DNA of 58,117 nucleotides from Amoeboaphelidium occidentale. Lineage: Eukaryota > Aphelidiomycota > Aphelidea. The stretch is from positions 1-58,117 of the forward strand of contig JALGPX010000016.1 of NCBI GenBank assembly GCA_023515795.1. The letters are read 5' to 3'. The position numbers were made by a program, and so were the translations under genes. Below, one piece after another: positions 32,801 to 41,297 of this stretch. Positions within the stretch are counted from its first letter, which is position 1. Each line of letters opens with the position of its first letter. A model generated the notes under the pieces. That model saw only the letters and a program-made list of their open reading frames with translations. It made no database searches and had not been told where the DNA came from.

Positions 32801-33269
32801 TACTGGATTTACAATAGGAGTTCTTGTTCAAAACTGCACACTGCTTCTCAACATGAATACTGTCACTACTGTAAATAGTGTTTTATTGACCGCAAGTACT
32901 GTATTGTTCTTTGTAGTGACTTTTATTGCATCTTCTTTTCCTGGCAGCATGAATCGTATTGCTTCAGAACTTTTATCGTCAGGAAGTTATTGGTTCGCGG
33001 TGATTTTGGGTTGCGTCGCTTGTATCATTCCGTTTATTGCTGTTAAATATTTCAATTATAACTTTGCTCCCTTGTTGTGGGAAAAGATTCATTACTACTA
33101 CATGGTCTTTGTCAAAGGCAGAAGCAGAGTTAATTCTCTAAACGACGAACATGAAGAAGAATACTTGGAGCTATTACACACATCAACTAATTCCACCCCA
33201 AACCTTCATTTGAGTCGAGAACCTCTCCTCGGCAATTTCTTTCCAACAAAAAATCGAGCGAGGCCATAA
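29893..33269 (+). CDS. P4-ATPase phospholipid flippase, ALA2-like
   Basis: Exons 29893-30011 and 30047-33269 (35-nt intron) give 1,113 residues. The junction restores LYEQFGRFMNQYFLIIACLQ, closer to plant ALA2 (EQFSRFMNQYFL) than to DRS2, DNF or NEO1 types. The catalytic Asp is D376 in SDKTGTLT. The actuator motif is LDGETDLKT, the membrane gate is IPISLK, the nucleotide domain has SPDEEAL and KGADDVV, and the hinge has GDGGNDVAML. About ten membrane spans are present. The enzyme should move aminophospholipids to the cytosolic leaflet of Golgi, endosome or plasma membrane. A CDC50 partner is not in this window. Confidence 0.92.
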
Positions 33270-33270
33270 A

Positions 33271-34404
33271 CTATTTACTCATTTTTGTTTCTCTTGTGTT
33301 CCTTTGTTTTCGAGTCTTCAGAATCATATTTGTATCGTTTACTGTGTATCCGTTAGAATCTTTCTCAATCTTTCCATCTTTTGTCTTACCAAAATCAGTT
33401 TCGCGAATTTCCGTACGAACTTTCTCTTCTTCAAGCTGAAGCGGATTATCCTTCTTCTTTTGAAGTGCACAAATTTTTTTGAAAACTTCGGAATGCTTCA
33501 TTGCTTCTGACAAAGGCTCATTCTGAAGAGCACGAATATCATCCCGAATGAGAGATGCCTCAGTTTCTAAGTCAAAAAAGAAGCCAAATTCTTTCTGCAT
33601 TTGCGCATCTTTGTCCCTTTGTTCAAGAAAACTCCTACGCCGAAGCATCATATTAAATATTACAGAACAAAGTGAAGATTCGCTCTTCTTGGCAGCCTTA
33701 AATAGTCCCTCAATATTGAGCCCAGTTGTAACATCCTCAAGCATCTCGATGTCGCTTGAAGTTGTGTAGTAATAATCGTTAATCAAACAATCAAGTTCTT
33801 CGATATTGTCGCACTTTAAGCCGTCTTGTAAGACTCTTAGAGCATCCATCACGGAATCAATGACCAAATAATCATCCTGTGCCACTTTATCAATTGTGAT
33901 ACTTTGATTTAAGTTCAAGTTTCCGTTGTCAACATTGCCGTCACTGGCATAACATGAAACAATAGGAAGCAACCCATTAAGCATTTCCATTCGCTTCACA
34001 AAACCATTCTGCCACGCTAAATTACTGATGCCAACAAAAGGAGGCCTCTCTGAAGTAGACACACGGAGGTTTCGCCGATACAAAACATCAAACTCTTCTT
34101 TCAGATTATTCCCACTTAGTAAAAACGATACTTCATTCCGATTAGACGCAATAGGGCCAGCCCTGGTCTGCGCCAGCTCATTTAAATCTGAACTTGAGCT
34201 TATTAAGTACAAAAACTTGAGAACTTTAGAAATCAGATCGCAGTCGACACCATCCGCTGCACCGTAAAGCATATGTAACAACTCATAACAATCCAAAACT
34301 ATTAAACTATCATAGGCTTCTGATAAGTCATCCACATTCCGGTACTGCAACAACTTTCTCTGTAGAGCGAAATGATCTTGAAGTACTTCTTTGAGTTCCG
34401 ACAT
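33271..34404 (-). CDS. Hypothetical protein, 377 residues
   Basis: I do not recognise this protein. The first half is helical and leucine-rich (for example LDCYELLHMLYGAADGV and VLKFLYLISSSSDLNELAQ). The middle is acidic, and the C-terminal 100 residues are a charged coiled coil ending in a basic tail. There is no signal peptide or membrane span. The ATG at 34404 is the first of the open frame; the frame extends upstream without stop, but 34404 leaves 32 bp to the divergent SEC20 start. A cytoskeletal or complex scaffold role is only a guess. It is convergent with the P4-ATPase gene, 1 bp from its stop. Confidence 0.75.
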   Translation of the reverse strand: MSELKEVLQDHFALQRKLLQYRNVDDLSEAYDSLIVLDCYELLHMLYGAADGVDCDLISKVLKFLYLISSSSDLNELAQTRAGPIASNRNEVSFLLSGNNLKEEFDVLYRRNLRVSTSERPPFVGISNLAWQNGFVKRMEMLNGLLPIVSCYASDGNVDNGNLNLNQSITIDKVAQDDYLVIDSVMDALRVLQDGLKCDNIEELDCLINDYYYTTSSDIEMLEDVTTGLNIEGLFKAAKKSESSLCSVIFNMMLRRRSFLEQRDKDAQMQKEFGFFFDLETEASLIRDDIRALQNEPLSEAMKHSEVFKKICALQKKKDNPLQLEEEKVRTEIRETDFGKTKDGKIEKDSNGYTVNDTNMILKTRKQRNTRETKMSK

Positions 34405-34436
34405 CTCTTCACTTTGCAAAAAACAAACAGGGAAAG
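34405..34436. promoter_or_regulatory. 32-bp divergent promoter
   Basis: The start codons of the 377-residue hypothetical gene and of SEC20 are only 32 bp apart on opposite strands. Regulatory sequence must overlap one or both genes. Confidence 0.4.
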
Positions 34437-35052
34437 ATGGCACAATTAGAACAGAAAATATTGGAAATCGAAGTGCTTTTATCATCGCTGGAACGAAAGC
34501 CTGTCACAAAAGACGAAATGCAACGGCTGGACGGCCTGATATTCTCTTTACCGTTTGAGGAAAGCTTGGATGAGTCTGATGCTGCGGAAATCTCAAGGGT
34601 GAAGACGAAGTATCGGAAATTTAAACTACAGCAGCACAAGTCCCAACAGAGCAAAGAATACGAATTAAATCGAAATGAACTTCTATCGTCGCATTCAAAC
34701 GTAAAAGCACAGGGTAAAACAACAGCTGTTTCTGTGTCAGAGATCAACCAGAGCTTACGAAGACTTAACCAGTTAATGAGCACAGAGTTAGAGCGAAGTG
34801 TGACCAGTAGCAAAGTCATGCGTAAATTTTCGACAGGCTAATTATTAACTTTTTATAGGAGAGTCTAGTCAAGTTCTACAAAGGACCAAAGACATTTACA
34901 AGGACGAACTGAATGATGCCCTGAAACAGTCCAAGAAGAGCGTAGTTCAGCTGTCACGCAGAGAATTCACAGATCGCGTTCTTCTTTTCCTTTCTGTCTT
35001 TGTGTTCTTTTCTGTGGTGTTGTATATCATTAAGGAACGTCTATTTCCGTAA
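34437..35052 (+). CDS. SEC20: Golgi-to-ER SNARE SEC20/BNIP1
   Basis: Exons 34437-34821 and 34859-35052 (37-nt intron) encode 192 residues. The C-terminal half is a SNARE-like coiled coil leading directly into RREFTDRVLLFLSV and YIIKERLF, which parallels the human BNIP1 ending RRELTDKLLIFLA and YIVKKRLF. The membrane anchor is one C-terminal span. SEC20 is the Qb SNARE of the ER complex with UFE1, USE1 and SEC22, serving COPI retrograde transport. The retention signal HDEL of yeast Sec20 is absent. Confidence 0.9.
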
Positions 35053-35145
35053 AAGGTCATGCTTCTTGATGTTGCCCTGTTCATAGACTCTTTTCTTTAA
35101 GCGCTTGTGACACTTTTTTCTTTTCTATTTCTACTGTTCAAATCA

Positions 35146-35856
35146 ATGATCAGATTGTTCATAAAGACACCACAGCATAAATTCGAGATATTTGTCGAGC
35201 AGAAAGATAATGCGTTGATATTCTTCAATTTGCCCGTGTATCCTTACGCAGACCTTCGAAAGAACGTTTTGAATATGTTGAAGAGCATCGGTTCAGTTAG
35301 TAAAGTCGTGTTCCGAAGCAAATCAGAAGTCTATGATATGCTCTCTAAGGAACCTTCTAATATAAGCACAGACACGAAATGTATGCGTGGTTCTGTCAGC
35401 TGCGAGTTTGATGGTTCTTATAATCTTGAGAGCGCAATGGAATTCAAATGGTCATCATATTCTAATGCATTGGTCAGGCACAAAAAGGCGTATATCTCTT
35501 CAAGGCCAGAGATCCAAGCTCTGAAAGAAGAATTGGACAGAAAAATGCGCGAGCATGAGGAAGAAGTAGCAAGGAAGAACGCTGCTACTTTGAAGCGTAT
35601 GAACGAGGCTGATGAAGAAGGATGGATAATGGTGTCGCGAGTTGGAAAGAAGAACAAATCTTCCGATGGCAACGTTGTAGTTAAAGCTGCTGTTGCATCG
35701 CGCGATGTTCAAGCAAAGAACTATTCAAAGGAGAACTTCTATTCGTTCCAAAAGAAAGAATCCAAGAGACAGCGACTGTTAGCAGCTAAGGAACGTATAG
35801 AACAGCAGAAGCGCAAACTGGAATGGATGCGAACAAAGCGAAACTTCAAACCGTAA
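35146..35856 (+). CDS. RRP7: Ribosome biogenesis protein RRP7
   Basis: The 236-residue protein has an RRM-like N-terminal half (LIFFNLPVYPYADL, then VLNMLKSIGSVSKVVF) and a basic helical C-terminal half. The family signature is DEEGWIMVSRVGKKNK followed by FYSFQKKESKRQRLL and a KRNFKP ending, as in RRP7/RRP7A. The protein binds pre-rRNA within the UTP-C module of the small-subunit processome. The Met at 35146 is the first ATG. A frame extending upstream from it would need a GTG start and is not supported. Confidence 0.9.
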   Translation: MIRLFIKTPQHKFEIFVEQKDNALIFFNLPVYPYADLRKNVLNMLKSIGSVSKVVFRSKSEVYDMLSKEPSNISTDTKCMRGSVSCEFDGSYNLESAMEFKWSSYSNALVRHKKAYISSRPEIQALKEELDRKMREHEEEVARKNAATLKRMNEADEEGWIMVSRVGKKNKSSDGNVVVKAAVASRDVQAKNYSKENFYSFQKKESKRQRLLAAKERIEQQKRKLEWMRTKRNFKP

Positions 35857-35871
35857 ATAAATAGAGACAGT

Positions 35872-36305
35872 TTATTTCATAGAGTTCTGAGAGCATAATG
35901 CTGTGCCAGCCGTTATCAGTATCGTACCAATTAACGCTGACTGCAGTTTTACTGGCTCATCAAATACTAATTTACCGACCAAGGTTGTCATCATGAATGT
36001 GAGCGTGTTTGAAACAGGAACAGCGATCGAGAGATCGGAATCCTTCAGGAAATAGTAAAACGCTGATGAACCACAGAGATTTAGAATCAAAGGCAGAAGG
36101 TAATCGATGCGTGTAAGAAGAGTCAACTGTTCTGTGTACCATTTCTTGTTTTGCACCTTCTCTAGTTCCTTTTGCACTCTGGTTGAAGCATCTTTTAGAA
36201 ATGGGTTAGTACCACCCCATAGAAATGAAACCACCACAAACCCAAATAAATTTCCTTGGTATAAACTGAGGTTTTGAAGCAATAAAACTTACTGGTAGTC
36301 CACAT
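35872..36305 (-). CDS. TMEM234-like small DMT-superfamily membrane protein
   Basis: Exons 36305-36293 and 36254-35872 (38-nt intron) give 131 residues. The first exon is only 13 nt (Met-Trp-Thr-Thr plus one base). Four hydrophobic helices are present. Family landmarks are FLWGGTNPFLK in the first helix, LLPLILNLCGSSAFYYFL, SIAVPVSNTLTF and the glycine-rich last helix ending in a short tail. TMEM234 belongs to the drug/metabolite transporter superfamily and its substrate is unknown. The start lies 20 bp from the divergent MED8 start. Confidence 0.85.
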
Positions 36306-36325
36306 TTTTTTGCTCAGACGATACA

Positions 36326-36832
36326 ATGGAAGAACTTCGTGGACGAGTTGCCACGCTCAAACAAGCCCTAGAAACATTCACGTTAAGAAATACGCTTAAG
36401 CACGCTGATATTATGGCTAAAATGAACATTATCATGGTCCATATGACAGCGATAAGGCATATTTTGAATGAAAAGAAGGATCTGTTCAAAGAATTACTTC
36501 TAGAGCCTTATTCTGTCTCTGCTCAGGCTGAGTTTGTCCCAATGGTTTTCCTTCGCACGAAGTTAATACCGGAAATTGAAGAAGAGTTAAGCATCCAGAA
36601 GGAAAATGAAAACGCGGCGATTCCAGTTACGAACGAAGGAGTCCCGTTTGACCAGTTGCTGAGTGAATGCGCAAAGATTGTCGATGAACTGCGGCAGGAA
36701 TACAAATTCGCTGTAAAACAAAAGAATGATGGCGAATACACAAGGCTAGATGAACTGGCTAAAGAGAGGGAACAGACTTTGAAGGATTTATTAAGTTATT
36801 TTAGCACTGGCAAGGTGCAACAAGAATCTTAA
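36326..36832 (+). CDS. MED8: Mediator subunit MED8
   Basis: The 168-residue, mostly helical protein starts at the first ATG. The pattern follows MED8: an N-terminal coiled coil (ELRGRVATLKQALETF), then a helix around MVHMTAIRHILNEKK and DLFKELLLEPYSVS. It continues with VFLRTKLIPEIEEEL, matching the LRTKxxPEVEE region of MED8, and ends in a helical tail. MED8 is in the Mediator head module that contacts RNA polymerase II. The stop codon overlaps that of the convergent GGTase gene in a shared TTAA. Confidence 0.72.
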   Translation: MEELRGRVATLKQALETFTLRNTLKHADIMAKMNIIMVHMTAIRHILNEKKDLFKELLLEPYSVSAQAEFVPMVFLRTKLIPEIEEELSIQKENENAAIPVTNEGVPFDQLLSECAKIVDELRQEYKFAVKQKNDGEYTRLDELAKEREQTLKDLLSYFSTGKVQQES

Positions 36833-37929
36833 GAGGTTCTCGTTTGTTTCAACACTTCCAAGCTTTCGAATACATGCGCAGAAACGTTTAGCGCGCCATT
36901 TAATTTATACTTTCCTTTACCTAATAAAGACAGACCAGCTAGTCCCATACAAGAATGAAGTACATCTAAAAATTTAGGATAATCCACAAACGTTTTACCT
37001 GGAACATCACCAGGCTCTTTCCCGTAGCCTCCGTATTTTGTTTTTGTCCGGCTTAAAAACTCGCAGAGTCTTTCTTCATCAATGTACTTTACACCATCTA
37101 ATATCTGAAGAGATGCTCCTATCCAAAAAGCATAGCAAGTATCTGTGTTCTTATTTACTCTTCCTTGAAATCCGTCAACTTGTCGTTTCAAGCACCAATT
37201 AAGAGCTTTCTTCTTTGCAAATTTAATCTTTTCAGCGTAATCGGCTTTTAATTTATCTGGTAACAGAGCCAGGGAAGCTAAAGCACAATAAGTACTGCCG
37301 CCGTGTGATTCCAACAAAGGACCTTGCCCGAAACCTCCATCGTAACTCTGACTATCTAGAATATAAGATATTAACTGATTTGTGTCGAGAGCGTCGAAAA
37401 CGTCCAGCATAAATGCAATAGCACAAGCACAGTAAACAAAACGCATATCGCTTTCTGAAGTCCCAATGTACGGTACAAAAGATCCGTTTTCCTGCTGTAA
37501 CAGCCCCAATGCACTACGAACCTGCTCAACTTTAACCCTTGAAAGATCGTCACCCAATATAAGCAGAGATAGAAGCGCAGTGTAAGTTCCAGCCAAATGT
37601 CCCTGATTCAACATTAAATACACCTCCTCATCGAAGTTCGACTGTACAACCGAATTAATTTTGACTTTGCAATTGTTGGAGGGAAGGAAACCAAATAGTT
37701 TATGACGGTTTTGAACCTGAAGTGAGTAAATCCAGTCAATAGTCTTCTTGCTTAAATCGTCGTGCCCCAAGACATTTCGTAACTCACCAAGTAAGTCCAG
37801 ACCACTCAATGCAAAGTACACCAAGGTCAAAGATGAAGTATCAAACGAAGTGTATTCCGAAGGTAATAATTTAACGCATTGTTCAAAGTAGCGCAAATGA
37901 AGTTGTTCGTCTGTAAATTGCTTTTGCAT
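36829..37929 (-). CDS. Geranylgeranyltransferase type I beta subunit
   Basis: The 366-residue single-exon protein has the prenyltransferase alpha-alpha barrel. The N-terminus (HLRYFEQCVKLLPSEYTSFDTSSLTLVYFALSGLDLLG) is that of the type I beta subunit. QW-like repeats follow, for instance GGFGQGP(L)ESHGGSTYCALASL and FQGRVNKNTDTCYAFW. The zinc ligands appear to be the Asp and Cys of DTCYAFW and the His of LHSCMGLAGL. With an alpha subunit it would geranylgeranylate CaaX proteins such as Rho and Rac GTPases. ATG 37929 is the first in frame, just 3 bp from the divergent MnSOD start. Confidence 0.93.
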   Translation of the reverse strand: MQKQFTDEQLHLRYFEQCVKLLPSEYTSFDTSSLTLVYFALSGLDLLGELRNVLGHDDLSKKTIDWIYSLQVQNRHKLFGFLPSNNCKVKINSVVQSNFDEEVYLMLNQGHLAGTYTALLSLLILGDDLSRVKVEQVRSALGLLQQENGSFVPYIGTSESDMRFVYCACAIAFMLDVFDALDTNQLISYILDSQSYDGGFGQGPLLESHGGSTYCALASLALLPDKLKADYAEKIKFAKKKALNWCLKRQVDGFQGRVNKNTDTCYAFWIGASLQILDGVKYIDEERLCEFLSRTKTKYGGYGKEPGDVPGKTFVDYPKFLDVLHSCMGLAGLSLLGKGKYKLNGALNVSAHVFESLEVLKQTRTS

Positions 37930-37932
37930 AGA

Positions 37933-38714
37933 ATGATTAGAACTCTTCGTCACGCAAAATCACCAAAGCCTTTGAATTTCTGCACCTCAAAGGCTCAGAA
38001 GCACACGCTGCCTGACTTGCCTTACGACTAGTAAACATTTAAGAGTTATCGTTTATGTGACTTTCTCTTTAGTAATGCTTTGGAACCTGTCATCAGCGCT
38101 GATATCATGAAACTGCATCATTCAAAGCATCATCAGGCTTATGTTACCAATTTGAACATTTTTGAAGAGAAGTTAGCAGAAGCAAAGTCAAAGAATGACG
38201 TATCGACAATTATTGCGATTGAACCTGGTTTGAAATTCAACGGTGGAGGTACAATCCTTTAGAATCTTGCTTAATTTTAAAAGGACACATTAACCATTCA
38301 ATTTTTTGGACTAATTTGGCTCCAATTAAGAATGGCGGAGGTGGTGAACCGAAGGGTGCTTTGGCTGCTGCTATTCAGAAAGAATTTGGGTCTTTGCCAC
38401 AGTTTATCCAAAAGTTCAATACTGCGACTGCTGCTGTTCAGGGTTCTGGCTGGGGTTGGTTGGGTTATAACAAGGAGTTCAAGCGTTTAGAAATCACAAC
38501 AACTTCTAATCAAGATCCTTTGGTTACCAAGAACTTGGTTCCGTTGTTGGGTGTTGATGTTTGGGAGCACGCTTACTATTTGCAGTACAAGAATGCTCGT
38601 CCAGACTACTTGAAGGAAATCTGGAAGGTTGTCAACTGGAATAATGTTTCGGTAATGCTTTTAAGTTTTAAGATTTTACCTCTGTAGGAGAGATTTATTG
38701 ATGCACAGCAGTGA
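37933..38714 (+). CDS. SOD2: Mitochondrial Fe/Mn superoxide dismutase (SOD2 type)
   Basis: Exons 37933-38030, 38073-38248, 38284-38651 and 38688-38714 (introns 42, 35 and 36 nt) give 222 residues. A basic N-terminus ([16 protein letters not shown]) resembles a mitochondrial presequence, followed by [15 protein letters not shown]. Metal ligands are the His of [11 protein letters not shown], the His of INHSIFWTN, and Asp and His of [18 protein letters not shown] and VVNWNNV are also family hallmarks. The last exon supplies only eight residues (ERFIDAQQ). The enzyme removes superoxide in the matrix; Gln-containing contact residues suggest the Mn form, but metal choice cannot be proven here. Confidence 0.95.
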
Positions 38715-38847
38715 TAAGGTAGGAAATAAACATTTTTTGGTATCAAACGCCTGAGCTTTTGTCTATTTAAGGGTTTACGCTGAATTGAAACCGTCTGGGA
38801 AAGTTTCCCTTTGCCATTTTTCTTTTCGAACCCTTTCAAACTATCGC

Positions 38848-40025
38848 ATGAGGCTTGACTTGTCGATTTTTACTATTTTGGCTTTGGGAGTCACAATAGC
38901 ACTTAACATAACTTTGCAGCTGCTGATATGCCCTCTGAAGTACATTCTGCCCAATGTCCATCATGCCCTGTTGCTAAAATGCAAAGCGTTGTGGGTTGTG
39001 TGCATTATGACTCTGTTACAAGGTTCCTATTTGCTTAGCCCGTCGTCTAAAGTGTATAGTTGCCACTAAAACATCTTTTCATGTGCATACGAAGCAGGGC
39101 TTTCCTGATCTGGACAGAGTTATAGTAATTTCTAATCATCAATTGTACGCGGACTGGATGTACTTATGGTTGTTGCTTTACCACTTTGGCAAGAGTAATC
39201 ACTTTGTAATTATAATGAAACAAGAGCTTTCGCGGATCCCTTTCGTTTCATGGGTACGCTACTCTGCGCTAGTGGATAAGTTAATTTTAGGGCATGCGAA
39301 ACTTCGACTTTATATTTCTATCTAGACGATGGGCTGTTGACAGAGAAGTTCTAATGGGATCTTTACTGAAACTGCGACGGAATGCTGGGGAGTTTTGGCT
39401 GTTACTGTTTCCGGAAGGCACTACGCTGCATCCAACAACAATCGAAAAGTCAAACAGCCACGCTGTGAAACAATCACTGGAGCCGCGGAAACATGTGCTA
39501 TTGCCACGATCAACTGGACTCTTCTTTTGTCTGAGTGAACTAGCACAGCCTTCGTTTGGTACTGAAACTCTACAAGGACTTGTAGATGTTACTGTTTGTG
39601 TGAAAGGAATTGATCGAAGTGATAAGCACCAAAAGGAAGATATGGAGACACCAGAGGACGTATTTTCTCTTGTGAACTTATTCTTTAAAGGAAAGCAACC
39701 TGAAGAAGTTCATTTTTATGTTGACTTCATACCAGTGTCAGAAATTCCTGGAATTATTTACAAAGCAGATCAAGACAGCGAAGCAGACAAGAATAATCAG
39801 GATGTGTTTCAAACATGGTTACTAGAACTTTATCGAAAGAAAGATATGCTGCTTGATAACTTCTACAATGATCGATCTTTGAATTTTACTAATAGCAAGG
39901 AAAAAGAATATACAGAAGTAATCGCAGGGGTCACAGTTCAAAAGAGAAGATATATTGTTTTGTTTATTTGGATTATGGCGCCACTGCTCTTCTTTAAACT
40001 TCTTAGCTTGCTGCAAAAACTTTGA
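38848..40025 (+). CDS. Membrane lysophospholipid/1-acyl-glycerol-phosphate acyltransferase
   Basis: Exons 38848-39051, 39095-39253 and 39291-40025 (introns 43 and 37 nt) encode 365 residues. The PlsC-type motifs are NHQLYADW (about 82-89; catalytic His-x4-Asp form) and FPEGTT (about 161-166). The third junction restores WGMRNFDFIFLSRRW, as in LCLAT1/AGPAT5-like proteins. Hydrophobic segments are at the N-terminus and the extreme C-terminus (about 345-363). The enzyme probably acylates lysophospholipids or lysophosphatidic acid at the ER. The first splice acceptor could also be 3 nt later, with Gln lost. Confidence 0.85.
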
Positions 40026-40046
40026 TACCGTGATGGCGAGAAGTGC

Positions 40047-41126
40047 TCAAAGAGATTCTTCCAATAAATGAATTAGCAATATTTTAGATATATCTGATGG
40101 TATTCTTTGATCAATAGAATTTGCATTGTCATTAATGGTATGCCATGTCTCAGGGAAGGGAATGGTTATCAAATGCAAGCAAGGAACGCCTTGATCAAGA
40201 AATGGTTTGTGATCATCATCGACTCGTATGATCTCTTGGATCTTGAACAAAGGATCTTCTTCCTTTCTTACGAAATAATTGTGCGCCTTGTTCTTTCTTG
40301 CTAAAGCTTTTGGTAATCTGAGAATCCCTTTTCGCCTTAACCGACTTTCAATCGTTGCCAAGTTATTGAAATCATCAGATGTTTCCGCGTACATGTCATG
40401 AAACGTCGTAGGTAAAGATTTAGCTCCAACTAAATCCAGAAGAATAAGTATCTTAATGTTCTCAAGAATATTTCTGCTTGTTTGAAGTGATTTGAATCTT
40501 GAAGAAGGCGATAGATATGGACGCTGAGCTTTCCACAGAGCAGCTAAATGACGCGAACCATACAAAGAATCCTTCTCAGTCCATTCAATAAAAGCCTCCT
40601 CTCCATCAAAGAATACAAAATCTATCCCGCGTTTAATCTCGCCAAATAAGTTCAACATAATCTTTGGCAATACTCGCGCCAAGGTCATGAGCATAGCGCA
40701 AGGAACAGCGGAATCAATAGCTCCTTGAAATTTGTTCTTGGGACTCTTAAAGTATTTTGAATCGTAGTGACAGGCCAAAACAGTGCGCTCCTCATTAACT
40801 TCAGCATGAGAGCCAAATCTTGCGACAATATTCGTAAAGCGTTTCATCCCCAAAGGAGTATTTTCTTCAAAAGTATCAAGTTCTACATCGTTACCTTTCA
40901 GTTGAAGAAAGTAAGTGATAATGAAGTCTTTCACTTTAGAATGGCCAGGCGTGTCTGGTACCCTCGGAGTAAGCAAAGTCGGAAGCAAAGGACCTTTGAA
41001 TGGATCGAAGTCTTTTCCCTCCTTGTATAACGCAAATGCCTTCTCTATGAACTCGTCTGATATGCATTTCTGCGCAGTGCAAGAGGAAGCCAACATAATC
41101 ACAAGGACTAGAAAGGTCCAAAACAT
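40047..41126 (-). CDS. Secreted glutaminyl-peptide cyclotransferase (QC, M28 fold), paralogue 1
   Basis: The 359-residue protein begins with a signal peptide (MFWTFLVLVIMLASSCTA). The metalloprotease-like motifs in order are: LACHYDSK; GAIDSAVPCAML with the zinc-ligand Asp; FFDGEEAF with catalytic and ligand Glu; LDLVGA; DDDHKPFL; and PFPETWHTI with the ligand His. Glutaminyl cyclases convert N-terminal Gln to pyroglutamate in secreted proteins. A second paralogue lies at 44520-45596, on the other strand and past RTEL1. The start was set at the signal-peptide Met; an in-frame Met 33 bases upstream (41159) is possible. Confidence 0.87.
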   Translation of the reverse strand: MFWTFLVLVIMLASSCTAQKCISDEFIEKAFALYKEGKDFDPFKGPLLPTLLTPRVPDTPGHSKVKDFIITYFLQLKGNDVELDTFEENTPLGMKRFTNIVARFGSHAEVNEERTVLACHYDSKYFKSPKNKFQGAIDSAVPCAMLMTLARVLPKIMLNLFGEIKRGIDFVFFDGEEAFIEWTEKDSLYGSRHLAALWKAQRPYLSPSSRFKSLQTSRNILENIKILILLDLVGAKSLPTTFHDMYAETSDDFNNLATIESRLRRKGILRLPKALARKNKAHNYFVRKEEDPLFKIQEIIRVDDDHKPFLDQGVPCLHLITIPFPETWHTINDNANSIDQRIPSDISKILLIHLLEESL

Positions 41127-41297
41127 TGTGGCGTCTTCGTGAAACAAAAAAACGATCATGTCTTGAGCAACTACACGTAGTGGCAACGACTTTGCATATC
41201 AACAATTTACATTTAAACGCTTTAATTTGATCTTGATATTGGGGTTGTTTGCCAGGTGCTACTCATTTTGTTTTCTAACTGATCGCATTATTTTGTT

